Source: Mesorhizobium shangrilense
GTDB lineage: Bacteria; Pseudomonadota; Alphaproteobacteria; Rhizobiales; Rhizobiaceae
DNA length: 64,000 bases
NCBI RefSeq assembly: GCF_040537815.1
Contig: NZ_JBEWSZ010000002.1
Location: 1-64,000, forward strand
Direction: 5' to 3'
Positions 33,967-42,339 of this stretch are shown one piece after another. The notes under the pieces are model-generated. The model was not told where the DNA came from and ran no database searches. It saw only the letters and a list, made by a program, of their open reading frames with translations. Every line of letters starts with the position of its first letter. Position 1 is the first letter of the stretch. Both the position numbers and the translations under genes were made by a program.

Positions 33967-34824
33967 TCAGTATCCCGGGAATGCGGGTTCGAGCGGTCCG
34001 GCGGATGCGGCGATCTTTTGCTTGAAGGCAACGCTGGTGGAGGTGATGGCCTCCGAGATTTCGGCGCCATTGCTGTCGGCGCCATAGACGAGATGCACGG
34101 CCTCGCGGTCGAGCTCTTCCGGCGGGCCGTCGAAGACGACCTTGCCGGCGGCCATGCCGATGATGCGGTTGCAATAGGTGCGGGCCGTATCCAGCGTGTG
34201 CAGGTTGGTGACGACGGTGATGCCTTCGCGCAGATTGATGTCCTGCAGCGAGTCCATCACCACCTTGGCGTTGAGCGGGTCGAGCGAGGCGATCGGCTCG
34301 TCGGCGAGGATCATCTTCGGCTGCTGCATCATGGCGCGGGCGATGGCGACGCGCTGCTGCTGGCCGCCCGACAATGTGCCTGCGGGCTGGAGCGCGGTGC
34401 GGGCGATGTCGAGCCGCTCGAGGGCAGCGACCGCCTCGGCGCATTCAGCACGGGAGAACATGCCGAAAAGATTGGTCATGGTCGAGCGGTGGTTCAGCCT
34501 GCCGAGCAGCACATTGGTCAGCACGTCGAGGCGCGGCACCAGGTTGAACTGCTGGAAGATCATCGCGCAGTCGCGCTGCCAGCGCCTGAGCGGCGAACCG
34601 CGCAATTGCGAGACCTCGGCGCCGTCAAAAAAAATCGACCCCTGGCTGGGATCGATGAGACGGTTGATCATGCGAAGAAGGGTCGACTTGCCAGCACCCG
34701 AACGGCCGATGATACCGACCATCTGACCCTGCGGGATCGAGATGTTGATATCGCTGACGGCGGTATTCTTGCCAAATCGTCGGCTGACACCGCGAATTTC
34801 AAGCGTGGCAGAGGTTGCTGACAT
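33967..34824 (-). CDS. phnC: Phosphonate ABC transporter ATP-binding protein PhnC
   Basis: A 285-residue ATPase. Walker A is GRSGAGKST near residue 43, the Q-loop is [14 protein letters not shown], the signature [14 protein letters not shown], and Walker [14 protein letters not shown]. The segment GRLNHRSTM in the helical domain is typical of PhnC. The ATG at 34824 gives [12 protein letters not shown]; upstream extension would read through the gap. A PHO-box-like repeat lies 67 bp upstream, so it may start its own transcript within the cluster. Confidence 0.93.
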   Translation of the reverse strand: MSATSATLEIRGVSRRFGKNTAVSDINISIPQGQMVGIIGRSGAGKSTLLRMINRLIDPSQGSIFFDGAEVSQLRGSPLRRWQRDCAMIFQQFNLVPRLDVLTNVLLGRLNHRSTMTNLFGMFSRAECAEAVAALERLDIARTALQPAGTLSGGQQQRVAIARAMMQQPKMILADEPIASLDPLNAKVVMDSLQDINLREGITVVTNLHTLDTARTYCNRIIGMAAGKVVFDGPPEELDREAVHLVYGADSNGAEISEAITSTSVAFKQKIAASAGPLEPAFPGY

Positions 34825-34891
34825 GAGCAAATTCCAGTCCGGGGCATAATGATCGTCTGGTTCTCGCCTAGCGCAGCCACATGAACCTGCC

Positions 34892-34909
34892 ATGTCGCCA
34901 GCATGTCAG
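34892..34909 (-). promoter_or_regulatory. PHO-box-like direct repeat before phnC
   Basis: On the coding (minus) strand it reads CTGACAT-GCTG-GCGACAT: two 7-bp units 11 bp apart, as in PhoB boxes (CTGTCAT-N4-CTGTCAT). The first unit matches 6 of 7 and the second 4 of 7, so this is a weaker candidate than the one before phnG. Confidence 0.45.
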
Positions 34910-34936
34910 TTTTGTTACGCTCCACAGACGTGGGGG

Positions 34937-35650
34937 TTACTGCTGGAGGACCAGAAGTTCCTCGAAATGCTTCATGTCCTTGAAACCGCAGAATGCCGGG
35001 GCTCGCAATTCGATGACCGGCGCCTCGTTGGCAAACAGTGAAAGGCAATCGTCGAACAGGGCCTGCCACTCAACTGTCCTGTCATCCGCAAGACGCTCGA
35101 TCTGATAAGCGAATGTGATGTGGAAGACGTAGGTGTCATGATCGGGATGCCGGTATCCAAACGGCACCGCCAGCGCATCTCGCCAGGCCCGCATGATGCG
35201 AACGTCATCTTCCGTCGCGCCGGCAACGGTGAGGCCGGTCGGCACGACCTCGACCACCTTTATGTTGAACGGGCCGAGGCCTTCAAAGCCTTTCAGGCGT
35301 TCCATATAGAGGCGGGTCATCGCGTCGATGCTGGTCTCGAGCGGCACGTCGTGCGGCCAGTAGGGCAAGCGGCGGCGATATTCGATGATGCCCTGGAACA
35401 GCGTCATGTGCAGGCTGGAGACGGGCGTGAAGGCCAGACGATCAGCATCGGGCATTGCCAGCATCCGGTCGCGCACTGCAAGCACCACGGCTTCGGACGG
35501 CGAACCTTTGACCAGATGGCTGACGACCGTGTTGCCGGGTTCGACCAGGAAATTGCCTGACGTATCGTAGCGCGTACCGAGATGCACTGGAACGGTCGGA
35601 TTGGAGCCGGCAAAGAATCCGGCGAGTGACGGCTTGATTGGGGTAGGCAT
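34937..35650 (-). CDS. 2H phosphoesterase-like protein (DUF1868-type) in the phn cluster
   Basis: A 237-residue cytoplasmic protein with the two HxT motifs of 2H phosphoesterases: H81-M-T83 and H177-I-T179, each in a hydrophobic strand (LHMTLFQG, FHITFAY). The N-terminal GNTVVSHL segment fits the DUF1868 group. 2H enzymes open cyclic phosphodiesters, including 1'',2''-cyclic phosphates of ADP-ribose. C-P lyase produces 5-phosphoribosyl 1,2-cyclic phosphate, normally opened by PhnP, which is absent here. Location between the hexapeptide transferase and phnC suggests it could fill that step; this is inference. ATG 35650 follows GGAGATCGCC. Confidence 0.85.
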   Translation of the reverse strand: MPTPIKPSLAGFFAGSNPTVPVHLGTRYDTSGNFLVEPGNTVVSHLVKGSPSEAVVLAVRDRMLAMPDADRLAFTPVSSLHMTLFQGIIEYRRRLPYWPHDVPLETSIDAMTRLYMERLKGFEGLGPFNIKVVEVVPTGLTVAGATEDDVRIMRAWRDALAVPFGYRHPDHDTYVFHITFAYQIERLADDRTVEWQALFDDCLSLFANEAPVIELRAPAFCGFKDMKHFEELLVLQQ

Positions 35651-35730
35651 GGCGATCTCCAAGGGAAGATCGCCTCCTGTCCGAGTCATGTGTCAGGGGT
35701 GTGAAAGACAGGAACTACGGCCGCCGACGG

Positions 35731-36345
35731 TCAACCGTATTTTTCAAGAAAGGCTTCCGCCGACAGCTCGCGAAAATCGTCGAGCGATGCGCGCAACCGG
35801 GCATGGTCCCAATCCCACCAGGCCAATGCCTGGTAGCGTTCGGCCGTGCGGCGATCGAAGCGCTCGCGGATCGGCCTGGCCGGCACGCCTGCGACGATGG
35901 TATAAGGGGCAACATCCCTCGATACGACGGCACCGGCACCGACCGCGGCACCATCGCCGACGGTGACACCGGGCAGGATGGTCGAACCGTGGCCAAGCCA
36001 GGTGTCGTGGCCGATTGTAACGCGCTTGGCGCGGCGCTGGGCGAAGAACTCGCTCTCATGCTCGGCGTCGTCCCAATAGTCGGAGGCGCGGTAGGTGAAA
36101 TGATGCATGGTCGGCCGCCAGGTCGGGTGATTGGTGGCGTTCATGCGCACGGCTGCCGCGATGTTGGAGAACTTGCCGATGGTGGTGCACCAGACCGAGC
36201 AATCCTGCATCATGTAGGAATAGTCACCGAGTTCGCTCTCCGAAACCCGGCTGCGGTCGGCGATCTCGGTCCAGCGGCCAAGCGTCGAGTTTTCCACCTG
36301 TGCCGTGGGATGGATCAGCGGCGTTTCCGAAAGCTTCCGGGTCAT
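35731..36345 (-). CDS. Hexapeptide-repeat acetyltransferase of phosphonate metabolism
   Basis: A 204-residue left-handed beta-helix transferase, with hexapeptide turns visible around residues 10-45 and 105-145 ([27 protein letters not shown] region). It is of the type found in many C-P lyase clusters (phosphonate-metabolism transferase family), related to chloramphenicol/xenobiotic acetyltransferases. It probably acetylates an aminoalkylphosphonate or an intermediate before C-P cleavage. Its start overlaps the stop of phnL by four bases. Confidence 0.88.
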   Translation of the reverse strand: MTRKLSETPLIHPTAQVENSTLGRWTEIADRSRVSESELGDYSYMMQDCSVWCTTIGKFSNIAAAVRMNATNHPTWRPTMHHFTYRASDYWDDAEHESEFFAQRRAKRVTIGHDTWLGHGSTILPGVTVGDGAAVGAGAVVSRDVAPYTIVAGVPARPIRERFDRRTAERYQALAWWDWDHARLRASLDDFRELSAEAFLEKYG

Positions 36346-37049
36346 GCGGCGATCTTCGCGGCGCCAAAAGCGGTGACGTCGATGATGCGGTCGGCAACCG
36401 CCTCGCGCACGTCATGATCATGGAAAATGCCGAGCAGGGCGATGCCCGCCGCCTTCTTGGCCGCAATCAGCGCGATCACCACCTCGCGGTTCGTGGCGTC
36501 GAGCGACGCGGTCGGCTCGTCGAGCAGCAGGATCGGGTGCTCGGTGATGAAGCCGCGCGCGATGTTGACGCGTTGCTGTTCGCCGCCCGAGAACGTCGCC
36601 GGCGGCAGCGCCCACAGCTTCTCCGGCAGGTTGAGCTGCGCCAGCAAGGCACGCGCCTTTTCGCGCGCCGCCTCGCGTTCCTCGCCGCGCTCGACCAGCG
36701 GCTCGGCGACGACGTCAAGCGCCGAAACGCGCGGCACGGTGCGCAGGAACTGGCTGACATAGCCGATCGTTTGCCGGCGTACCGCAAGCACGGTGCGCGG
36801 GCTAGCGGTGGCGAGATCGATCAGGCCGCCTTCGTGGTGGATGATGATCTGGCCCTCATCGACGGCATAATTGCCGTAGAGCATCTTCAGGATCGAGCTC
36901 TTGCCGGCGCCGGATGGGCCGCCGAGCACCGTGCATTCGCCAGCCCTGATCGAGAACGACACACCGGCGACGACAGGCAGTTTGATGCCGTCGCGCAGAT
37001 GCATGGTGAAGCTCTTGGCGACGTCGGAAACAACGAGAGGCGTCGGCAT
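36342..37049 (-). CDS. phnL: C-P lyase accessory ATP-binding protein PhnL
   Basis: ABC-type ATPase of 235 residues without a membrane partner; PhnL is part of the C-P lyase machinery rather than a transporter. Walker [12 protein letters not shown]-loop [18 protein letters not shown], signature [14 protein letters not shown] and Walker [12 protein letters not shown] are present. The ATG at 37049 follows AAAGGA; a longer frame would run into a palindromic repeat. It is separated from phnK by 68 bases. Confidence 0.93.
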   Translation of the reverse strand: MPTPLVVSDVAKSFTMHLRDGIKLPVVAGVSFSIRAGECTVLGGPSGAGKSSILKMLYGNYAVDEGQIIIHHEGGLIDLATASPRTVLAVRRQTIGYVSQFLRTVPRVSALDVVAEPLVERGEEREAAREKARALLAQLNLPEKLWALPPATFSGGEQQRVNIARGFITEHPILLLDEPTASLDATNREVVIALIAAKKAAGIALLGIFHDHDVREAVADRIIDVTAFGAAKIAA

Positions 37050-37070
37050 GTCAGTGTCCTTTGTTTTGCC

Positions 37071-37115
37071 GCATGATCCGGTCCGAAAACCGGCTTCCAC
37101 TTTTCGGGATCATGC
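37071..37115. repeat. Rhizobial palindromic repeat (GCATGATCC family)
   Basis: A 45-bp element with arms GCATGATCC/GGATCATGC and inner CCGAAAACCGG, of a kind common between rhizobial genes. It sits inside the phn operon between phnK and phnL and would form a hairpin in the message. Confidence 0.8.
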
Positions 37116-37117
37116 GG

Positions 37118-37894
37118 TCAGACCTGCAAAATCGAGGAAACGAGCAACTGCGTGTAGGGCGCGCGGGGATCGTCGAGCACGCGGTCCGTGAGGCCGCTTT
37201 CGACGACGCGGCCGTCCTTCATCACCATCATGCGCTGCGACAGAAGCCGGGCCACGGCGAGGTCGTGGGTAACGACGATGGCCGCGAGGCCGAGATCGGT
37301 GACCAGGCCGCGCAGCAGGTCGAGCAAGCGCGCCTGCACCGAGACATCAAGGCCGCCGGTAGGCTCGTCCATGAACACCAGCCGGGGGCCGGTCACCAGA
37401 TTGCGGGCGATCTGCAGGCGCTGGCGCATGCCGCCGGAAAAGGCGCGCGGCTCGTCATCGATGCGATCCTCGTCGATCTCGACGCGCGACAGCCAGTCGA
37501 CGGCGGTGGCGCGGATCTTGCCGTAGTGACGGTCGCCGACCGCCATCAGCCGCTCGCCGACATTGGCGCCGGCCGACACCGTCATGCGCAGGCCATCAGC
37601 TGGATTCTGGTGTACGAAGCCCCAGTCGGTGCGCATCAGGAAGCGCCGTTCGGCTTCGCTCATGCGGTAAAGCTCGCGGAATTGGCCGTCACGCATGCGG
37701 TAGCTGGCGGTGCCGGAACTCGGCAGCAGCCGCGTCGACAGGCAGTTGAGCAGCGTCGTCTTGCCGGAACCGGATTCGCCGACGATGGCCAGGACCTCGC
37801 CCGGCCACAGGTCGAAGGTGACGTTCTCGCAGCCGACGCGCGAGCCGTAGAATTTGGAGAGCGCCGAGACGCGCAGCAGCGGTTCGTCGGTCAT
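37118..37894 (-). CDS. phnK: C-P lyase ATP-binding protein PhnK
   Basis: A 258-residue ABC-type ATPase that docks on the PhnGHIJ core complex. Walker A is GESGSGKTTLL, the Q-loop GFVHQNPADGLRM, the signature FSGGMRQRLQIARN and Walker B LVFMDEPTGGLDVS. The N-terminus MTDEPLLRVSALSKFYG is typical. Its start overlaps the phnJ stop by four bases. Confidence 0.94.
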   Translation of the reverse strand: MTDEPLLRVSALSKFYGSRVGCENVTFDLWPGEVLAIVGESGSGKTTLLNCLSTRLLPSSGTASYRMRDGQFRELYRMSEAERRFLMRTDWGFVHQNPADGLRMTVSAGANVGERLMAVGDRHYGKIRATAVDWLSRVEIDEDRIDDEPRAFSGGMRQRLQIARNLVTGPRLVFMDEPTGGLDVSVQARLLDLLRGLVTDLGLAAIVVTHDLAVARLLSQRMMVMKDGRVVESGLTDRVLDDPRAPYTQLLVSSILQV

Positions 37895-38790
37895 TGTGCC
37901 GCCTCCATTTTTCCTGCGGCAAGATGGGTTTCGGGCGCAAGATGGCCGCGATGGCCGTCCGCCCGGCGCTTCTCGCAGTGGTCAGTGTCGGAGCAGACGA
38001 ACATGTGGCCGCCCTTGTCGTCCAGGATGACCTCATCGAGATAGACATTCTCGGCCGCGCACAGTGCGCAGGGCTGGTCGAAAGTCTGCACCTCGAACGG
38101 ATGATCCTCGAAGTCGAGGCTGACGACGTCGGTGAAGGGCGGCAGCGCGTAGATGCGCTTCTCGCGACCGGCGCCGAACAGCTGCAGGGCCGGTGATTGA
38201 TGCATCTTGGGATTGTCGAATTTCGGCGTCGGCGAAGGATCCATCACATAGCGGCCCTCGACCTTGACCGGATAGGCATAGGTGGTGGCGATGCGGCCGT
38301 GCCTGGCGATGTCCTCGTAGAGCTTCACATGCATCAGGCCGTATTCCTCCAGCGCGTGCATCTTCCGTGTTTCGGTCTCACGCGGTTCGAGGAAGCGTAG
38401 CGGTTCGGGGATCGGCACCTGGTAGACCAGCACTTGTCCGGCGCTCAGTGGGTATTCCGGGACACGGTGGCGGGTCTGGATGATGGTGGCGCTGGCCGTG
38501 TCGGTGGTGACGGCGACATTGGCCACCTTCTTGAAGAAGGCGCGGATGGAGACGGCATTGGTGGTGTCGTCGGCGCCCTGGTCGATGACCTTCAGCACAT
38601 CGTCGGGGCCGATGATGGAGGCGGTGACCTGCACGCCGCCGGTTCCCCAGCCATAGGGCATCGGCATTTCGCGCGAGGCGAACGGCACCTGGTAGCCGGG
38701 GATGGCGATGCCCTTGAGGATGGCCCGGCGGATCATCCGCTTGGTCTGCTCGTCGAGATAGGCGAAGTTGTAGGTGGCGATGTCGGTCAT
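37891..38790 (-). CDS. phnJ: Carbon-phosphorus lyase core subunit PhnJ
   Basis: The radical SAM subunit that breaks the C-P bond of ribose-1-phosphonate-5-phosphate. In 299 residues it has the four cysteines C241, C244, C266 and C272 in the CX2CX21CX5C spacing; the first three bind the [4Fe-4S] cluster. G32, the proposed glycyl-radical position, is in IPGYQVPF. All match the E. coli numbering. Start and stop overlap fosX and phnK by four bases. Confidence 0.97.
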   Translation of the reverse strand: MTDIATYNFAYLDEQTKRMIRRAILKGIAIPGYQVPFASREMPMPYGWGTGGVQVTASIIGPDDVLKVIDQGADDTTNAVSIRAFFKKVANVAVTTDTASATIIQTRHRVPEYPLSAGQVLVYQVPIPEPLRFLEPRETETRKMHALEEYGLMHVKLYEDIARHGRIATTYAYPVKVEGRYVMDPSPTPKFDNPKMHQSPALQLFGAGREKRIYALPPFTDVVSLDFEDHPFEVQTFDQPCALCAAENVYLDEVILDDKGGHMFVCSDTDHCEKRRADGHRGHLAPETHLAAGKMEAAQ

Positions 38791-39206
38791 GATGCGACCT
38801 CAAGTCCCTTGGCGTAGCGCTTCAGCCGCTCGTTGAGCGTCCCGGTGTGCAGTTCGAACATGTGGTTGTCGTCGTCGTAGAAATAGATCGACCTGCCTTC
38901 ACCCTCGACGCGTGGGCGCGGCGGGCGCATGTCGAGCCCAAGCTTGGCAACGCGCTCTGCATAGCCGTCGAAATCGGCGTCATCGATCTTGAAGGCAATG
39001 TGGTTGTAGCTGCGCTCCGCCAGCGCCTCGCCTTCCATGATGGCGACCCAGATGTCGCCGATCAGGAAGAACTTTTCGCGCGAAAGCGAGAACTGCTCGG
39101 CGTCGCTGGCATAGACCTCGCGGGCTTCGAATATGCCTTCCAGGATCGCGGTCATCCGCTCGAGGTCGCGGACGATGAAGGTCATGTGGGAAAGGCCTTC
39201 GATCAT
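38787..39206 (-). CDS. fosX: Fosfomycin hydrolase FosX
   Basis: A 139-residue vicinal-oxygen-chelate enzyme that hydrolyses the epoxide of fosfomycin in a Mn(II)-dependent way. Metal ligands H7, H69 and E118 and the general base E44 are all present at the numbering of the characterised Mesorhizobium loti FosX, whose length is also 139. It overlaps phnI and phnJ by four bases at both ends, so it is an integral operon member. In this place it may act on a phosphonate metabolite or protect against natural epoxyphosphonates; its fosfomycin activity in the family is modest. Confidence 0.95.
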   Translation of the reverse strand: MIEGLSHMTFIVRDLERMTAILEGIFEAREVYASDAEQFSLSREKFFLIGDIWVAIMEGEALAERSYNHIAFKIDDADFDGYAERVAKLGLDMRPPRPRVEGEGRSIYFYDDDNHMFELHTGTLNERLKRYAKGLEVAS

Positions 39207-40315
39207 TCCGCGGCCTCCCGCTTCTCTTCGACCTTCGCGGGATTTTCGCGGGCGTCGTATTCGGCGCGCATGCGCCGCACGAGGTCGAGCTCGGCCTGGA
39301 AGTCGACATAGTGCGGCAGTTTCAGATGCTCGACGAAGCCGGTCGCCTGTACATTGTCGGAGTGCGAGATGACGAACTCCTCGTCCTGCGCGGCGGCGAC
39401 GACATCCTCGCCGAGTTCGGTCGCACGAAGAGCGCGGTCGCACAGCGCCATGGCCATCGCCTTGCGCTCGCTCTGGCCGAAGACCAGGCCGTAACCGCGC
39501 GTGAATTGCGGCGGCGCCTTGGCCGAACCCTTGAACTGGTTGACCATCTGGCATTCGGTGACACGCACCGTGCCGAGCGGCACCGCGAAGGGCAGTTCGG
39601 GCACGTCGAGTTCCAGCTCGACCTCGCCGATGCGGATCTCGCCGACAAAGGGGTGGTTGCGTGCATAGCCGCGCTGGGTGGAATAGCCGAGCGCCAAGAG
39701 GAAACCCTCGTCGCCGCGTGACAGCGCCTGCAGGCGAATGTCGCGCGCCATCGGGAATTCAAGTGGTTCGCGGGTGATGTCGCCGGGAACATGATCCTTC
39801 GGCATGTCGCCATCCGGCTCGATCAGGCCTTCGCGGGCAAGGATCGCCGAGACGCGTGGCATGGCTTCCGCCTCACTGGTGCGCCGCTGCGGCTCGGCGA
39901 CGTCGCCGCCAGCGGCAAGCTCGGGGTCGAGCAGCCGATGCGTGTAGTCGAAGGTCGGGCCGAGAAGCTGGCCGCCGGGCAGGTCCTTGTAGGTCGCCGA
40001 CACACGACGCTCGACCTGCATCGCTGTCGTGTCGATGGCCTTGGTGTAGCCGAAACGCGGCAGCGTGGTGCGATAGGCACGAACCAGGAAGATCGCCTCG
40101 ATCAGGTCGCCGCGCGCCTGGACGATGGCGAGTGCGGCCAGTTCACGGTCGTAGAGCGAACCTTCGCTCATCACCCGGTCGACGCCGAGCGCCAGCTGCT
40201 CGACGATCTGGTCGAGGCGAAGTGCGGGCACCGAACGGTCGCCGCGCCGGCGATCGGCAAGCAAGCTGTGGGCGTTGGCGATTGCGGCTTCGCCGCCTTT
40301 TACCGCGACATACAT
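39203..40315 (-). CDS. phnI: C-P lyase core subunit PhnI
   Basis: A 370-residue nucleosidase-like subunit that, with PhnGHL, replaces adenine of ATP by the phosphonate to give ribose-1-phosphonate triphosphate. Typical segments are MYVAVKGGEAAI, the SEGSLYDRELAALAI region and FVEHLKLPHYVDFQAELDL near the C-terminus. The ATG at 40315 lies just after the phnH stop; upstream sequence to 40522 is the end of phnH in another frame and is not coding for PhnI. Confidence 0.95.
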   Translation of the reverse strand: MYVAVKGGEAAIANAHSLLADRRRGDRSVPALRLDQIVEQLALGVDRVMSEGSLYDRELAALAIVQARGDLIEAIFLVRAYRTTLPRFGYTKAIDTTAMQVERRVSATYKDLPGGQLLGPTFDYTHRLLDPELAAGGDVAEPQRRTSEAEAMPRVSAILAREGLIEPDGDMPKDHVPGDITREPLEFPMARDIRLQALSRGDEGFLLALGYSTQRGYARNHPFVGEIRIGEVELELDVPELPFAVPLGTVRVTECQMVNQFKGSAKAPPQFTRGYGLVFGQSERKAMAMALCDRALRATELGEDVVAAAQDEEFVISHSDNVQATGFVEHLKLPHYVDFQAELDLVRRMRAEYDARENPAKVEEKREAAE

Positions 40316-40316
40316 C

Positions 40317-40928
40317 TTACGCCTCCATCGTCTTGATGCGCGTGGTGCGCGGCAGGCAGGCAATGCTGTCCGCAGTGGCAAGGATGATGTCGATGCCGCG
40401 CGGAAAGCGATGGTTGTTCTGTTTCCATTGCTCGACGAAGTGGCGCGGCATCTGCGCCGGCGCGATCGTCGCCGTCGTTTCGATGCCGGGTCCCTGCAGC
40501 AGGAGAGGCGTGCCCGAAGCAAGATCGCTTACCTGGAGGATCAGCGTCGTGGAGCGGTCGGGATATTCCTGCGTGCCTTGCGAAAAGCCGTCGAGCGCCA
40601 TCATTTCACAAGGGGAGGTGATCACGGCGAAATGGGCGTCGGCCGGCGTGTTGGCCAGCGGCGCGCCGGAATGGAACCCAAGCCAGGATTTCACCGTCAT
40701 GGAAGCTTGCAAAGCAGGGTCGAGCCAGATCGGCGTATCATTGTCGCACAGCGCCAGAGCGATGGCGCCGGCCGTCGCCCATAGTGGCGCCGGTGGGCGG
40801 GCAAGGGCCGGCAGCTTCTGCACGGTGCCCGGCCGCGCCATCGCCTCCATCACGCTGCGAAAGACCGTCTGGGCATTGAACACGGGATCGGCGAAGCCGC
40901 CCTCGATTGCCTGGGCCGTGATGTCCAT
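40317..40928 (-). CDS. phnH: C-P lyase core subunit PhnH
   Basis: A 203-residue subunit of the PhnGHIJ core complex. The N-terminal GGFADPVFNAQTVFRSVMEAMARPG segment is typical (shown here in part), and the C-terminus contains the PRGIDIIL strand. No catalytic motif is expected; PhnH has a PLP-transferase-like fold without the lysine. The ATG at 40928 overlaps the phnG stop. Confidence 0.94.
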   Translation of the reverse strand: MDITAQAIEGGFADPVFNAQTVFRSVMEAMARPGTVQKLPALARPPAPLWATAGAIALALCDNDTPIWLDPALQASMTVKSWLGFHSGAPLANTPADAHFAVITSPCEMMALDGFSQGTQEYPDRSTTLILQVSDLASGTPLLLQGPGIETTATIAPAQMPRHFVEQWKQNNHRFPRGIDIILATADSIACLPRTTRIKTMEA

Positions 40929-41389
40929 CAGTCTTCTCCGCGTACCATGGTGAAGAAATCCACCTTCGTTGCCGCCGTCTCGGCGCGTCTTTGTTCGCGC
41001 GCCCTGGCCAGTCCCTGCTGCAAAGGGACGATGATCCTGGTCTCGACCTCGCGGCGTCGGGCAGGGTCCTGCCATAGCGCGTCGGCGATGGCCGCGAGCT
41101 TTGCCTTCTGCTTGTCACGGCCGAGCGCGTAGCAATGGCCAACCTGTCCGGATGGAAGCCGGACTGTGGCCCGCGTCACCGTTGCCTCGCCGACATTGAA
41201 CGGCGCGCCGCCGCCGCCGATCCGGCCGCGCACGGTGACCAGTCCGGTTTCGGGACCGCGCAGCAGCTCGGCTTGCGAAGGCAGGCCGGACTCGTTCCAC
41301 AGGCGAACGATGTCGTCGCCGCTGGATTGCGCCAGGGTTGCCATGGCGGCCTTGCGCTCAGCCTGATCGCGCGCTTCCTGTCCTCGCAT
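40928..41389 (-). CDS. phnG: C-P lyase core subunit PhnG
   Basis: A 153-residue subunit of the C-P lyase core and first gene of the catabolic phn operon. The segments LLRGPETGLVTVRGRIGGGGAPFN (in part) and GQVGHCYALGRDKQKAKLAAIADAL (in part) are typical of the family. GGAAGG precedes the ATG. It is divergent from phnF; the 117-bp gap holds a palindrome suited to PhnF and a strong PHO box. Confidence 0.94.
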   Translation of the reverse strand: MRGQEARDQAERKAAMATLAQSSGDDIVRLWNESGLPSQAELLRGPETGLVTVRGRIGGGGAPFNVGEATVTRATVRLPSGQVGHCYALGRDKQKAKLAAIADALWQDPARRREVETRIIVPLQQGLARAREQRRAETAATKVDFFTMVRGED

Positions 41390-41412
41390 CGAACCTTCCT
41401 TCTGATTTCAAT

Positions 41413-41432
41413 TTGTCTAGTGATATAGACAA
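41413..41432. promoter_or_regulatory. Candidate PhnF operator
   Basis: TTGTCTA-N6-TAGACAA is a perfect 7+6+7 palindrome between phnG and phnF. HutC-branch GntR proteins such as PhnF bind GT-N-TA-N-AC-type palindromes. It lies 24 bp upstream of phnG, where binding would block that promoter. Confidence 0.6.
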
Positions 41433-41467
41433 CTATACAAATTATACCTATTATCTACCGCGAGTCC

Positions 41468-41485
41468 ATGACGGGTGGATGACAG
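41468..41485 (-). promoter_or_regulatory. PHO box before phnG
   Basis: On the phnG coding strand it reads CTGTCAT-CCAC-CCGTCAT: two 7-bp units spaced by 11 bp, matching the PhoB consensus CTGTCAT at 7 of 7 and 6 of 7. It is 78 bp upstream of the phnG ATG and 21 bp upstream of phnF. Phosphate limitation is therefore likely to switch on the operon. Confidence 0.7.
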
Positions 41486-41506
41486 GGGTGACAGGGGGGG
41501 CGGGGT

Positions 41507-42256
41507 ATGGTCGGACAGGACAAGGTCAACAGTATCGAGCGGCGCAGCGGGGTCTCACTGTGGCGGCAGATCGCCGACAGGATCCTGCAGTCGATCGCGG
41601 CAGGGGATTTCGCGGAGAATGCCGCGCTGCCGCCCGAAGTGGCGCTGGCCGAGCGCTACGGCGTCAACCGCCACACGGTGCGCAGCGCCATAGCGGCATT
41701 GGTGCAGGAAGGGGTGCTGAGGGCCGAGCAGGGACGCGGCACATTCGTACTGTCTCGCAAGCGCCTTTCCTATCCGATCGGCGCGCGGACGCGCTTCTCG
41801 ACAGGCCTGCAGGGGCAGACATCCGAGCGCCATATCGTCCTGCTTGCCTCATCGGTAGAGCCGGCCAGCCAGCGCGTCGCCGAGGGCCTTGGCCTTGCCA
41901 GGGGGGCTGAGGTGATACGCCTGGAGACACGCGGCGAGGCTGACGGTCGGCCTGTATCGCGCGCTGCCGGCTGGTTCGATGCCAGGCGCTTTGCCGGCAT
42001 CGACAAGGCAATGGCGCAGACGGGATCTATCACCGCATCGCTGGCCCGCTTCGGCATAGACGATTATCTCAGGCAATCGACGGTGCTGTCGGCGCGGCAT
42101 GCCGATGCGGCCGACCTCGCCGACCTCGACCTGCAGCCGGGCGCCATCGTGCTGGTCACGGTGGCCGTCAATGTCACGCCGGACGGCCAGCCGATCCAGT
42201 TTTCGGAGTCGCGTTTCCCGGCTGAGCGGGTCGAGTTGAAGTTGTCGGCGCTGTAG
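41507..42256 (+). CDS. phnF: GntR-family (HutC) regulator of phosphonate metabolism PhnF
   Basis: A 249-residue regulator with an N-terminal winged helix (residues about 15-80, LAERYGVNRHTVRSAIAALVQEG in part) and a C-terminal UTRA ligand domain. Its position, divergent from phnG, and its UTRA type identify it as PhnF. It probably represses the operon until a phosphonate intermediate binds. The gene stands alone on the plus strand; its own ATG lies 21 bp from the PHO box. Confidence 0.93.
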   Translation: MVGQDKVNSIERRSGVSLWRQIADRILQSIAAGDFAENAALPPEVALAERYGVNRHTVRSAIAALVQEGVLRAEQGRGTFVLSRKRLSYPIGARTRFSTGLQGQTSERHIVLLASSVEPASQRVAEGLGLARGAEVIRLETRGEADGRPVSRAAGWFDARRFAGIDKAMAQTGSITASLARFGIDDYLRQSTVLSARHADAADLADLDLQPGAIVLVTVAVNVTPDGQPIQFSESRFPAERVELKLSAL

Positions 42257-42339
42257 GGAGCGCCGGCCTTGTACGAGACCGTGATTTATCTGACTCACGC
42301 TGATATCAGACCAGCCCGGTCGTGCTTACTTTTCAGCGG

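Noticed and set aside
33876..34085. A longer N-terminus for PhnD
   Set aside because: A clear ribosome site and signal peptide fix the start at 33875; the upstream stretch runs into the phnC coding end.
38787..39206. fosX as a recently acquired resistance gene
   Set aside because: Base composition matches its neighbours, there are 4-bp overlaps with phnI and phnJ, and no mobile-element traces; the same arrangement is known in M. loti.
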